From contig JAFTDF010000035.1 in NCBI GenBank assembly GCA_017454295.1, positions 1 through 44,678 of the forward strand: 44,678 nt of DNA. The letters are read 5' to 3'. The DNA comes from Bacilli bacterium (GTDB taxonomy: Bacteria; Bacillota_I; Bacilli_A; RFN20; CAG-826). Shown in pieces: positions 33,886-41,500 of this stretch; the first letter of the stretch is position 1, and every line of letters begins with the position of its first letter. The notes below the pieces were generated by a model. It was not told where the DNA came from, made no database searches, and saw only the letters and a program-made list of their open reading frames with translations. Both the position numbers and the translations under genes were made by a program.

Positions 33886-35395
33886 AGTTCTCTAAATCCT
33901 TCTTCAAGCGGATGGCGATATCCGTAGGTTCGACGTGGATGGCAACGAGGTCGTTTTCGTTCCAGGAGTATTGGGAGTTGACGACGAAGTCTTCGTCATC
34001 GTCGGTGCGGATGATGTATTGGTAATGGTCGCCGATCCAAACGGAGTTGATGATGGTGCCTTTGGTTTCGCCCGAATCGAGGTCGTCGGAGAGGACGATC
34101 TTGTCCAAACCGATGGTGGCGACGACGTCGGCGTCTTTGAAGTCATATTTCTTATTGGCCTTGGCGTCGATGACATAGCCTTGTTCGTCCAAAGAAGAAC
34201 CCGGCACGAGCTTGGTCACGTCGACGGGGAAGGGATCTTCGCCGATGACGACTTGGTTGGCGTTGTTGATCCAAGCATCCACGTATTCGTTTTCGGTGAG
34301 TTCCTTGTGCATGATCTGGATGTTTTCTTTCTCCACGGAGAGGGACACCTTGGAGCCGACTTGATGGTCTTTGGTATCGCGGCAAAGGACTTCGTTCTTG
34401 CCGACGTGGACGATGTATTCGTAATGCACGCCCTTGAAGATTTTCGAGGAAATCTCGCCATCGACATTGCCTTTCCCAGGCGCGCCGATGATGACGTCTT
34501 CGGGACGGACGACGATATCGACCTTCTCGTTGAGGGGGAAATCATCGATGGCATCCCAAACGGCGTTGATGAAGCGGACTTTGAGCTTGCCCACCATGGT
34601 GCCGTTATAGATATTGGATTCGCCGATGAAGTCCGCGACGAAGGCGTTGACCGGTTCGTTGTAGATATCCTCGGGGGTGCCCACTTGCTGGATGAGGCCC
34701 CGCTTCATGACGATGATGCGGTCGGACATGGTAAGCGCTTCTTCCTGATCGTGGGTGACGTAGAAGAAGGTGATGCCGAGTTTCTTATGCATATCCTTTA
34801 ATTCAAGTTGCATATCCTTGCGCATCTTATGGTCAAGGGCGGACAAAGGTTCATCCAAAAGGAGGACCTTGGGCTCATTGACGATGGCGCGGGCGATGGC
34901 AACGCGTTGTTGCTGACCGCCGGAGAGAGTGGAGACGTCGCGGTCTTCCATTTCGTCGAGGTCGACGATTTGCAAAGCGCGGCTGACTTTAGCGTCGATG
35001 GTTTTGGCGTCTAAATGCTTATATTTGATGACCTTCTCCCCTTTGCGGTTGGTGACTTCCACGGGGATCTTCTTCAGCTTCAAGCCGAAGGCGACGTTAT
35101 CGTAGACGTCGAGATGGGGGAATAAGGCATAATGCTGGAACACCGTGTTGACGGGGCGCTTATAAGGCGGAAGCATGGAGATGTCTTCCCCGTTTAAGGT
35201 GATTTCGCCCGAAGTCGGTAGTTCAAAACCGGCGATCATGCGCAGGGTCGTGGTCTTGCCGCAACCCGAAGGACCAAGGATCGTAATGAACTCCCCTTCC
35301 TTGACGTCGAGGTTGAAATCGTCGACGACGGTGACCCCGTCTTCAAACGACTTGCAGACGTGGGATAGACGGATGATGGTTTTCTTTTCTTCCAT
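33872..35395 (-). CDS. potA: PotA, polyamine ABC transporter ATPase (long form)
   Basis: 507 residues; most PotA proteins are about 370. The ATPase is complete: Walker A GPSGCGKTT (about 38-46), signature LSGGQQQRVA, Walker B VLLLDEPLSALD and the H-loop VTHDQ. It has an insertion (EVTNRKGEKVIKYKHLDAK) before the signature. The C-terminal part is longer than a normal TOBE domain and may hold two, with acidic beta-rich repeats. It powers import of spermidine or putrescine. AGGAGGG lies about 8 nt before the ATG. First gene of potABCD. Confidence 0.9.
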   Translation of the reverse strand: MEEKKTIIRLSHVCKSFEDGVTVVDDFNLDVKEGEFITILGPSGCGKTTTLRMIAGFELPTSGEITLNGEDISMLPPYKRPVNTVFQHYALFPHLDVYDNVAFGLKLKKIPVEVTNRKGEKVIKYKHLDAKTIDAKVSRALQIVDLDEMEDRDVSTLSGGQQQRVAIARAIVNEPKVLLLDEPLSALDHKMRKDMQLELKDMHKKLGITFFYVTHDQEEALTMSDRIIVMKRGLIQQVGTPEDIYNEPVNAFVADFIGESNIYNGTMVGKLKVRFINAVWDAIDDFPLNEKVDIVVRPEDVIIGAPGKGNVDGEISSKIFKGVHYEYIVHVGKNEVLCRDTKDHQVGSKVSLSVEKENIQIMHKELTENEYVDAWINNANQVVIGEDPFPVDVTKLVPGSSLDEQGYVIDAKANKKYDFKDADVVATIGLDKIVLSDDLDSGETKGTIINSVWIGDHYQYIIRTDDDEDFVVNSQYSWNENDLVAIHVEPTDIAIRLKKDLENYEVA

Positions 35396-35659
35396 AAATA
35401 ATCCCTCCTAGAAAAGAAAGATGAAATACAGATGGAACTTCGCCTACAGAGGAGTTCGAAATTCACGGGGCAAATAATGGGGTCAAAATGCCCAAAAATC
35501 AATAACTTTTTTTCGAGTTTTTTTCGCCCCAAAAACCCCGGGGGGCAAAATGTTGGCTTTTCTTCGGCCTTATCGAAAGAAAACGGGGAGAAAAAAAGTT
35601 CGGGAAAAGTGGGTTTGCCCCTATGGTTTTTTCTTTGGTTTCCGCCTACAATTTTACCC

Positions 35660-36751
35660 ATGAAAAAACCGCGCTTGTTTTTGGGGGTCGTTTGCCTGCT
35701 TTCCACGCTTGCTTCCTGCGGGGGCAATTCGCCCACTTTCCAGCCGGTTTTATTAGACCTCGGCACCATGATCGGCACCCAGAAAGAAGACGAGGTCGAT
35801 CCAAACAGCCAATTAAAGAAAATCAGCTATCCCGAACTCGCTTCCCTCATCGCCGAAAAGGGGAATTTCCTATTCCTATTAAAAGGGAGCGATGACCTCT
35901 GCGAGTGTTGGCATACCCTCCATGACGATTGTTTGGCCCCCTATGTCAAAGCCAAACACCTGTTGATCTATACGATGGATTTATCCGTCTTTGAAAAAGA
36001 GACGGAGCGTTATGGGATCCCCCGTTACGCCAACCACGATACCTTGACCCTCTTCCAAGATGGCAAACTCGCCGCCTCCATCAATAACGCCGAAAACGAA
36101 GCTTGGGGTAAAGATCCGAAAGTCTTTAACGATTGGATGGTGCGCCATGTCGCCACCCCCAAGGTCTTTACCGTGAACCAAGCCCAGCTTGATGGCCTCT
36201 ACGAAGGAACCGCTCCGAATGGGGAGAAGGTCTCCCGTCCCGCCCTTTATTATTTCCGTGCTTCCTGCCCGGATTGTTCCTATTTATCGCGGGTTGACCT
36301 CAAGGACTATTTCTCCAAACGAGAAACCGCGAGCCAGCCCTTATACGCCTTCGACGCGGATGCGTGGAAGATGGATCCCGAATCCTACCAAGCGAAAAAA
36401 GACGCCTATGGCTTATCCCAAACGGAAGAGAACCCTTTGGGTTATGGCACCGGTGCCTTCCCCACCATCTTATCAATTATCCCCAACGCGGGAGAGAAGA
36501 TTTCTTCCATCGACCAGATGGGGGTCTTCTATAACGAGAAGATCGAAAATGACGTCATCGCTTTCTCTTATTTCACCGCCGAACGCGGATCCCATCCCGA
36601 AGCCGGGTTCAATGGTGCTTTAAGCTATGCTTCTAACGTCTCTCCTAACATCTTAGAAGGACGGGCCGCCCCTGCTGGATCTTCTATTCACGAACGTCTC
36701 TCTTCCCTTACCCACCCCCTCGTCAGCGCCTTGCTCGACGAGATTATTTGA
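35660..36751 (+). CDS. Thioredoxin-fold-like lipoprotein with a CPDC motif
   Basis: 363 residues from ATG 35660. The upstream in-frame region to 35432 is just open sequence and is not used. The signal peptide MKKPRLFLGVVCLLSTLASC ends in a lipobox (ASCGG). Two thioredoxin-like halves are suggested. The first has CECWHTLHDDC without a CxxC; the second reads YYFRASCPDCSYL (about 205-217), a CxxC at the expected place. It may work in extracytoplasmic disulfide or electron transfer. No Shine-Dalgarno; TACAAT ends 7 nt before the ATG. Divergent from potA. Confidence 0.65.
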   Translation: MKKPRLFLGVVCLLSTLASCGGNSPTFQPVLLDLGTMIGTQKEDEVDPNSQLKKISYPELASLIAEKGNFLFLLKGSDDLCECWHTLHDDCLAPYVKAKHLLIYTMDLSVFEKETERYGIPRYANHDTLTLFQDGKLAASINNAENEAWGKDPKVFNDWMVRHVATPKVFTVNQAQLDGLYEGTAPNGEKVSRPALYYFRASCPDCSYLSRVDLKDYFSKRETASQPLYAFDADAWKMDPESYQAKKDAYGLSQTEENPLGYGTGAFPTILSIIPNAGEKISSIDQMGVFYNEKIENDVIAFSYFTAERGSHPEAGFNGALSYASNVSPNILEGRAAPAGSSIHERLSSLTHPLVSALLDEII

Positions 36752-36803
36752 TGTGTTTTAAACGGTATTTCAATCGTGTTTGTGCAATGAATGGCACTTT
36801 ATT

Positions 36804-36891
36804 GTAGTTTCATGTAGTAAAAAATCCATGTATGTAGTAAGGATTGATGTTTTGTAGCAGAAACACTAAAATTGTAGCAAAGCGTAGCAAA
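36804..36891. repeat. TGTAGYAA array on a strict 10-bp grid
   Basis: GTAG begins at 36804, 36814, 36834, 36854, 36874 and 36884 (steps 10, 20, 20, 20, 10). Consensus TGTAGYAA. It occupies 21-108 bp upstream of the AAA-ATPase gene and includes its promoter region. Confidence 0.9.
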
Positions 36892-36911
36892 CGTGAATCG
36901 GAGGATTCTTT

Positions 36912-38567
36912 ATGAGAGAAAAAATCGATATTGGGACGTCCAATTTCCGAGTGGTTTCACAAAGTGACTACTATGTAGACAAAACCAAAATGCTCGTTCC
37001 TCTCGTCCAAAGGTCTCAGTCTGGGTCATCGTTAATCATTAATCGCCCGCGAAGATTTGGGAAATCGCTGGCCATATCTATGATAGAAACGTTTTTTTCC
37101 GACAGCATCGAACATGCGGAACAATATTTCCAAGGGCTTTATATTGCAAGTACCAATAGTATGGATGCCATCTCAAGTTTTCCCGTCATCCGCCTCTCAT
37201 TCAACGATGTCGTAGACACAGGTGATTTTGATGTCAAAACTTATCTGAAACGTCTCATAGCAAACGTATACGAAAGCTTTAAACCCTGCGTTTTCCCCAC
37301 GCTTACGGAACAAGAACGGAAAGATTATGAAAGCATCATATCCCTCGGCGCCGATGATATTGCCTCTCATCGCGCCTTGAAGGAGTTAACCCGCTACCTG
37401 GCCCGCGCAAAAGGGAAAAAGCCCATTGTTTTAATCGATGAATATGATTCCATATTAGAAAAACGCGGACCCGCCGACCCCGGAATCGTATTTTTCAAAG
37501 CCATGCTCACTGCGTTGCTAAAGGATAACGATAATCTGGGCATGGGGATATTGACCGGCGTATTTTCGCTTGCGAAAGGATCGTTAGGGTCAGGGCTGAA
37601 CAACATACCCATCGACAACGGATTAGCCGAAATCCTCGATGAGAATTATTTCGGATTCAATGAAGCCGAGGTTCTTTCCTTGCTCCATAAATATGGTTTC
37701 CCAAACGAATCATTGAAGGCATTGAAAGAGTATTACGGAGGATACCGTTTCTACCGTGGCTATTATTTCAATCCTTGGTCGATCGTTAATTATCTCAATA
37801 GCGGAATTATCACCGGCTATTGGATCGATTCCGCTAGGCAAAGCGCGTTTGATTCACTACTGGATTTCGCGGTGAATGGCAGCAAACCTTTAATTGACCA
37901 TCTCATTGAAGGGAAGCCAATCATTGGCAAGTTCGATTTTACGATTTCTTATGAGGATGTCTCGAAAACGATCGAAAACACCTTGCTCTATTTGACCATG
38001 GCTGGTTATCTGACGATTTGCCAAATCGGTTTTAACGATTTTTCCATTTCCATCCCAAATAAAGAAACCTTGTCTATGTTCCGGCGCCTCTATCTGGTCC
38101 ATTACCGAGATCGTGTCGGTTTAGGAAAGGCATATGACATCCGAAACGCGTTTTTAGGCGGTGACAGTGAGCGACTGGCTCAGCTCCTTCACGATTTCAT
38201 CCTTTCTGCAATGTCGTATTACGACTTTAACGATGAGAAAAACTACCAAATCATGATTGGGACCATTGCCGGTATGCTATTTGATGAATCTATTGTGAAA
38301 TTCGAAGTCATCGCCGGAAAAGGCCGCTGCGACTTGATGATCTCTCCTTTGGTAAAAAACCAATTCGGCGCAGTCATAGAAGTGAAGTATTACGGCAGCC
38401 GTCAATCCGCAACCAGACTGCACGAGGGCGCATCCACCGCCTTAAGGCAAATCAAGGAAAACGATTATCTTGAAGAATTGAGAATTCGAGGTGCATCCCC
38501 TCTTTACGCTTACGGAATCGCTTTCTGCAAAAACAACGTGGATATTGTCTGCGAGCAAATCAAATAG
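36912..38567 (+). CDS. AAA-ATPase-like plus PD-(D/E)XK nuclease protein
   Basis: 551 residues. Walker A NRPRRFGKS (about 44-52) and Walker B PIVLIDEYD (about 169-177) mark the AAA-ATPase-like domain PF09820. The C-terminus has a PD-(D/E)XK pattern: GRCDLMI (about 473-479) and AVIEVKYYG (about 487-495), matching the PDDEXK_9 nuclease. The combination is common and expanded in gut Firmicutes and Bacteroidetes, with unknown function. GGAGG lies 9 nt before the ATG. The upstream array is described separately. Confidence 0.85.
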   Translation: MREKIDIGTSNFRVVSQSDYYVDKTKMLVPLVQRSQSGSSLIINRPRRFGKSLAISMIETFFSDSIEHAEQYFQGLYIASTNSMDAISSFPVIRLSFNDVVDTGDFDVKTYLKRLIANVYESFKPCVFPTLTEQERKDYESIISLGADDIASHRALKELTRYLARAKGKKPIVLIDEYDSILEKRGPADPGIVFFKAMLTALLKDNDNLGMGILTGVFSLAKGSLGSGLNNIPIDNGLAEILDENYFGFNEAEVLSLLHKYGFPNESLKALKEYYGGYRFYRGYYFNPWSIVNYLNSGIITGYWIDSARQSAFDSLLDFAVNGSKPLIDHLIEGKPIIGKFDFTISYEDVSKTIENTLLYLTMAGYLTICQIGFNDFSISIPNKETLSMFRRLYLVHYRDRVGLGKAYDIRNAFLGGDSERLAQLLHDFILSAMSYYDFNDEKNYQIMIGTIAGMLFDESIVKFEVIAGKGRCDLMISPLVKNQFGAVIEVKYYGSRQSATRLHEGASTALRQIKENDYLEELRIRGASPLYAYGIAFCKNNVDIVCEQIK

Positions 38568-38658
38568 GCACGTATAGGCACGCATCAAATTAATGGAAAT
38601 TTGTCTTACAAGGTCTCATAATTGTTACAGCTTTAGCAAATAGAAGGAGTCATCAAAC

Positions 38659-39540
38659 ATGCTTGTTAATGCAACTAGGATGTTGAAGGAAGCCCACGAA
38701 GGCCATTACGCCGTCGGTCATTTCAACATCAATAACCTCGAATGGACCAAGGCCATCTTACTCGAAGCCGAAGCCCAGAAATCCCCCGTCATCCTCGGCG
38801 TTTCCGAAGGCGCCGCCAAATACATGGGCGGGTTCAAAGTCGTCGCCGCGATGGTCAAAGCCCTCGATGAAGGCCTCGGCATCACCGTCCCCGTCGCCCT
38901 CCATCTCGACCATGGTAGCTATAATGGCGTCAAGAGCTGCATCGAAGCCGGATTCACCTCCGTTATGTTCGATGGTTCCGCCCTTCCGTTCGAAGAAAAT
39001 ATCGCCAAAACCAAAGAACTCGTCCAACTCGCCCATGACAAAGGCCTCTCCATCGAAGCCGAAGTCGGGGCCATCGGTGGCACCGAAGACGGTATCACCG
39101 CCGACGGTGAAGTCGCCGATCCCGAAGAATGCAAGAAGATCGTTGCCTTAGGCGTCGACTTCCTCGCCGCGGGCATCGGCAACATCCACGGTATCTATCC
39201 CAAAGATTGGACCGGACTCAAGATCGATGCCCTCCAGGCCATCCAAAAAGCCACCGGCGGCATCCCCCTCGTCCTTCATGGCGGCACTGGCATCCCCGAT
39301 GATCAGATCAAAGCGGCCATCCAAGGCGGTATGTCGAAAATCAACGTCAACACCGATTGCCAACTCGTCTTCGCCGAAGCCACCATCAAATACTGCGCGG
39401 CCGGCAAAGCCGATCCCACCGCGGACAACAAAGAAAAAGGCTACGATCCCCGTAAGCTCCTCAAGCCCGGCTTCGAAGCCATTCGTGCCAAGGTCAAAGA
39501 AAAGATGGAACTCTTCGGTTCCGTCGGCAAAGCGGCCTAA
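38659..39540 (+). CDS. fba: Class II fructose-bisphosphate aldolase
   Basis: 293 residues. GHFNINNLEW at the N-terminus, ALHLDHG (zinc-binding His, about 76-82), AEVGAIGG and LHGGTGIP near 215 are the class II aldolase signatures. It cleaves fructose-1,6-bisphosphate to glyceraldehyde-3-phosphate and dihydroxyacetone phosphate in glycolysis, with zinc. AAGGAG lies 11 nt before the ATG. Codons strongly favour C-ending forms (ATC, GCC, CTC), typical of a highly expressed gene. It ends in a strong terminator. Confidence 0.95.
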   Translation: MLVNATRMLKEAHEGHYAVGHFNINNLEWTKAILLEAEAQKSPVILGVSEGAAKYMGGFKVVAAMVKALDEGLGITVPVALHLDHGSYNGVKSCIEAGFTSVMFDGSALPFEENIAKTKELVQLAHDKGLSIEAEVGAIGGTEDGITADGEVADPEECKKIVALGVDFLAAGIGNIHGIYPKDWTGLKIDALQAIQKATGGIPLVLHGGTGIPDDQIKAAIQGGMSKINVNTDCQLVFAEATIKYCAAGKADPTADNKEKGYDPRKLLKPGFEAIRAKVKEKMELFGSVGKAA

Positions 39541-39557
39541 GCCCAATTCTTCTAACG

Positions 39558-39585
39558 AGCCCCTCTTAGGAGGGGCTTTGTTTTG
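39558..39585 (+). terminator. Terminator of fba
   Basis: AGCCCCTC (39558-39565), loop TTAG, GAGGGGCT (39570-39577), then TTGTTTTG. Confidence 0.9.
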
Positions 39586-39653
39586 CTTCTTAGAATGTAA
39601 GCCCTTACATCTCGTTATGGATTTTTGTTCCCAGCAAGACTAAACTTACCTTG

Positions 39654-39851
39654 ATGGAACAGGTTCAAACCACCACCTCTTCGAAAAAAGGCAAAGCCGT
39701 TGCCCTGATTTTGTTCTTGCTCGCCGCCCTTTTGGTCGCGGGTGTGGGCACCACGTTCGCCTTGTATTCGAAATCGGAAACCGTCACCGTCACCGAGAAT
39801 GGCGAATCCCATGCCTTGGTGATCGGCGCCGAAGGGGCCAGAAGAGGCTAA
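39654..39851 (+). CDS. Small exported or membrane protein with SipW-like N-terminus
   Basis: 65 residues from ATG 39654. A basic start (SSKKGK) precedes a hydrophobic helix (AVALILFLLAALLVAGVG) and TTFALYSKSETVTVT, which resembles the cleavage and start region of TasA/camelysin-type proteins processed by SipW. The rest is too short for a TasA fold, so this may be a fragment or a small peptide. No Shine-Dalgarno; TAAACT (39641-39646) ends 7 nt before the ATG. Confidence 0.5.
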   Translation: MEQVQTTTSSKKGKAVALILFLLAALLVAGVGTTFALYSKSETVTVTENGESHALVIGAEGARRG

Positions 39852-39923
39852 GTCTTTCCCTTTCCCGAAGCGAGGCCTTAGGCCTTTTTCTTTTGCAAAA
39901 GCGAAAAAACGCGAAACTTCTCC

Positions 39924-39952
39924 TTGAAGGCGGCTCATAATTGCCCTATATT
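39924..39952 (+). promoter_or_regulatory. Promoter of tRNA-Ile
   Basis: TTGAAG (39924-39929), 17 nt, TATATT (39947-39952). Confidence 0.6.
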
Positions 39953-39974
39953 ATATGGGCGCTAAGCGCAAATT

Positions 39975-40051
39975 GGGCCTTTAGCTCAGCTGGTTAGAGC
40001 GCACGCTTGATAAGCGTGAGGTCGTTAGTTCAATCCTAATAAGGCCCACCA
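39975..40051 (+). tRNA. tRNA-Ile (GAT)
   Basis: Anticodon loop TTGATAA on stem CACGC/GCGTG. The acceptor is GGGCCTT/AAGGCCC, with discriminator A and encoded CCA. Confidence 0.95.
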
Positions 40052-40062
40052 ATTCGAAAGCA

Positions 40063-40089
40063 AAACGGACCATCCTCGGTCCGTTTTTT
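40063..40089 (+). terminator. Terminator of tRNA-Ile
   Basis: ACGGACC (40065-40071) pairs with GGTCCGT (40078-40084), followed by a T-run. Confidence 0.85.
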
Positions 40090-40103
40090 CGTAAAAATTC
40101 TCC

Positions 40104-40132
40104 TTGCCTATGCTAAGCATAATCTATATATT
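40104..40132 (+). promoter_or_regulatory. Promoter of tRNA-His
   Basis: TTGCCT (40104-40109), 17 nt, TATATT (40127-40132). Confidence 0.6.
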
Positions 40133-40143
40133 TATGTAGCCGT

Positions 40144-40220
40144 GGCGCAATTGGTGAAACGGTGAACACATTCGGCTGTGAACCGAACATGAACGGGTTC
40201 GACTCCCGTATTGCGCCCCA
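40144..40220 (+). tRNA. tRNA-His (GTG)
   Basis: Anticodon loop CTGTGAA on stem TTCGG/CCGAA. The extra 5' G (G-1, 40144) faces C73, the histidine identity pair. The acceptor is GCGCAAT/ATTGCGC and CCA is encoded. Confidence 0.92.
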
Positions 40221-40229
40221 TCTAGAAAC

Positions 40230-40265
40230 GTCAGGATTGATACGAGAGTGTCAGTCCTTTTTCTT
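40230..40265 (+). terminator. Terminator of tRNA-His
   Basis: AGGATTGA (40233-40240) pairs with TCAGTCCT (40251-40258), with one wobble, then TTTTTCTTT. Confidence 0.7.
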
Positions 40266-40513
40266 TATTTAATAAAGAATAAAGGCGTATTTTGAGATAT
40301 TAGTTATGCTTAGAGATCTAAATCTTGTCAAAAATCAAAAATGTCTATGCTACAAAGCAGTTCAAATAGGTACTAAGCAGTCCAGATTATACAAAACGGA
40401 CTTTTAGGCATGCTCGTTAGTAACAAATATGCTGGGGCAAAAATAGAAGAACGGTAACGCTACTTTGGTATAATAAAAATAGATAAATTGTAACTTAACA
40501 AGAGTGAATAGAT

Positions 40514-40975
40514 ATGGATAAAGAAGCTATTACTGCAATATTTGCTAAATATATCCGGAAACTGCGGATCACACCTGCTTGGGATATCAAACTAGAATTT
40601 GTTGAGGATCCCGCATGGCCCAAGACAGGTGATTTCAAGATCGATTGTGATGACAGAAAGGCGATCCTGCTTTTGAATATTGCAAATCCGACTCAGGAGA
40701 ATCTTGAAGAGGTAATTGTTCATGAACTTATGCATATCAAAATGTATCCATTGGATCAGGTAACAGAATCACTCATAATGAACTGTTTTGAGGATGGGTC
40801 GGCAGCAAGTGGTTTTGCCTATCAACAGTTCTTCACTGCTCTTGAACAGACAGTTGAAGAGCTGGCAAAATGCTTTTTGCTGGAATTTGGGGAAAATAAG
40901 GAGTTCTCATACGGAAGATGCAATAAAGGCAAATCGTTCAATGACCTTTATGATAAGTTAAACAATATTGAGTAA
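40514..40975 (+). CDS. Small zincin-like metallopeptidase domain protein (HExxH)
   Basis: 153 residues. HELMH (about 70-74) inside a helix (starting VIVHELMHIKMYP) is the HExxH zinc motif. No signal peptide. It resembles small phage- or element-borne metallopeptidase-like proteins, but I cannot name the family. A weak AAGAG lies upstream of the ATG. Base composition is AT-rich compared with neighbouring genes, indicating acquisition. It ends at a clear terminator. Confidence 0.6.
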   Translation: MDKEAITAIFAKYIRKLRITPAWDIKLEFVEDPAWPKTGDFKIDCDDRKAILLLNIANPTQENLEEVIVHELMHIKMYPLDQVTESLIMNCFEDGSAASGFAYQQFFTALEQTVEELAKCFLLEFGENKEFSYGRCNKGKSFNDLYDKLNNIE

Positions 40976-41007
40976 TACAAATTCCAATTTGCCGAACTGA
41001 AGATTTT

Positions 41008-41035
41008 GGAGAAGCGAATATCTTCTCCATTTTTA
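41008..41035 (+). terminator. Terminator of the zincin gene
   Basis: GGAGAAG (41008-41014) pairs with CTTCTCC (41022-41028), then ATTTTTATT. Confidence 0.85.
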
Positions 41036-41049
41036 TTGCAACGGAAAGG

Positions 41050-41159
41050 AGGAAATCTTATACAAGAAGAAGTTGAACGGAGAACGAAAACTTTATCACT
41101 GAAAACACATAAAAAAGTAGCAGGCAATCCAAATCGATTTAGTAGGAACACGACTTAAA
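41050..41159 (+). pseudogene. Possible serine-recombinase relic
   Basis: An open frame of about 33 residues (including LIQEEVERRTKTLSLK) resembles the 'QEE-RR' linker before the zinc-ribbon of large serine recombinases. It has no start codon and stops at 41157-41159. Very short, so the match is tentative. Confidence 0.2.
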
Positions 41160-41174
41160 ATCGCAAAAACTGCT

Positions 41175-41244
41175 AGTTTCAACGAAAAGTCGAAGCTTCA
41201 ATAAAAAATGGCAGTTTCAATTTGCATTAAAAACATAGTTTCAA
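41175..41244. repeat. AGTTTCAA repeats, orphan array
   Basis: AGTTTCAA at 41175, 41213 and 41237, and AGCTTCAA at 41194 (steps 19, 19, 24). No NTPase gene follows directly. Confidence 0.65.
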
Positions 41245-41261
41245 GTCAAAGAACTAAATGC

Positions 41262-41293
41262 GACATTCTGATGGTATCGGGATGTCTTTTTTA
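41262..41293 (+). terminator. Unassigned terminator
   Basis: GACAT (41262-41266) with one extra wobble pairs with ATGTC (41282-41286), then TTTTTTA. No intact gene lies before it. Confidence 0.6.
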
Positions 41294-41500
41294 TCCTTAA
41301 TGGATAAAACGTAATGACGATAAAAATTTGAGGCATATTTTTTCATGTAAAAACTCATCAAAAATACCTTTTAAAATTTCGCGCTGCGTAACCAGCAATG
41401 CAACTACGAATCCGCTAATGGTTAGGGATTTTATTCCTATAAGTATTTTTGTGGTTCAGTACCACTGAAATTTATAGAATTAAATAAAGAGGCATTTGAT

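Larger units (their letters stand above)
40976..41500. other. AT-rich intergenic stretch with relics and repeats
   Basis: Contains the zincin terminator, a possible recombinase relic (41050-41159), the AGTTTCAA repeats and an unassigned terminator (41262-41293). The 41300-41500 part is AT-rich and holds the promoter of the next gene (TATAGAAT-like near 41474) and a small hairpin GTGGT/ACCAC. I see no intact gene. Confidence 0.6.

Noticed and set aside
33935..34801. 288-codon plus-strand frame inside potA
   Set aside because: Antisense shadow of a complete ATPase gene.
35432..35659. N-terminal extension of the CPDC lipoprotein
   Set aside because: It would bury a good signal peptide. The stretch is low-complexity with A, T and G runs.
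40144..40220. tRNA-His 3' end as attB with a distal attR
   Set aside because: I searched by eye to 43.1 kb for a repeat of the last ~20 bases and found none.
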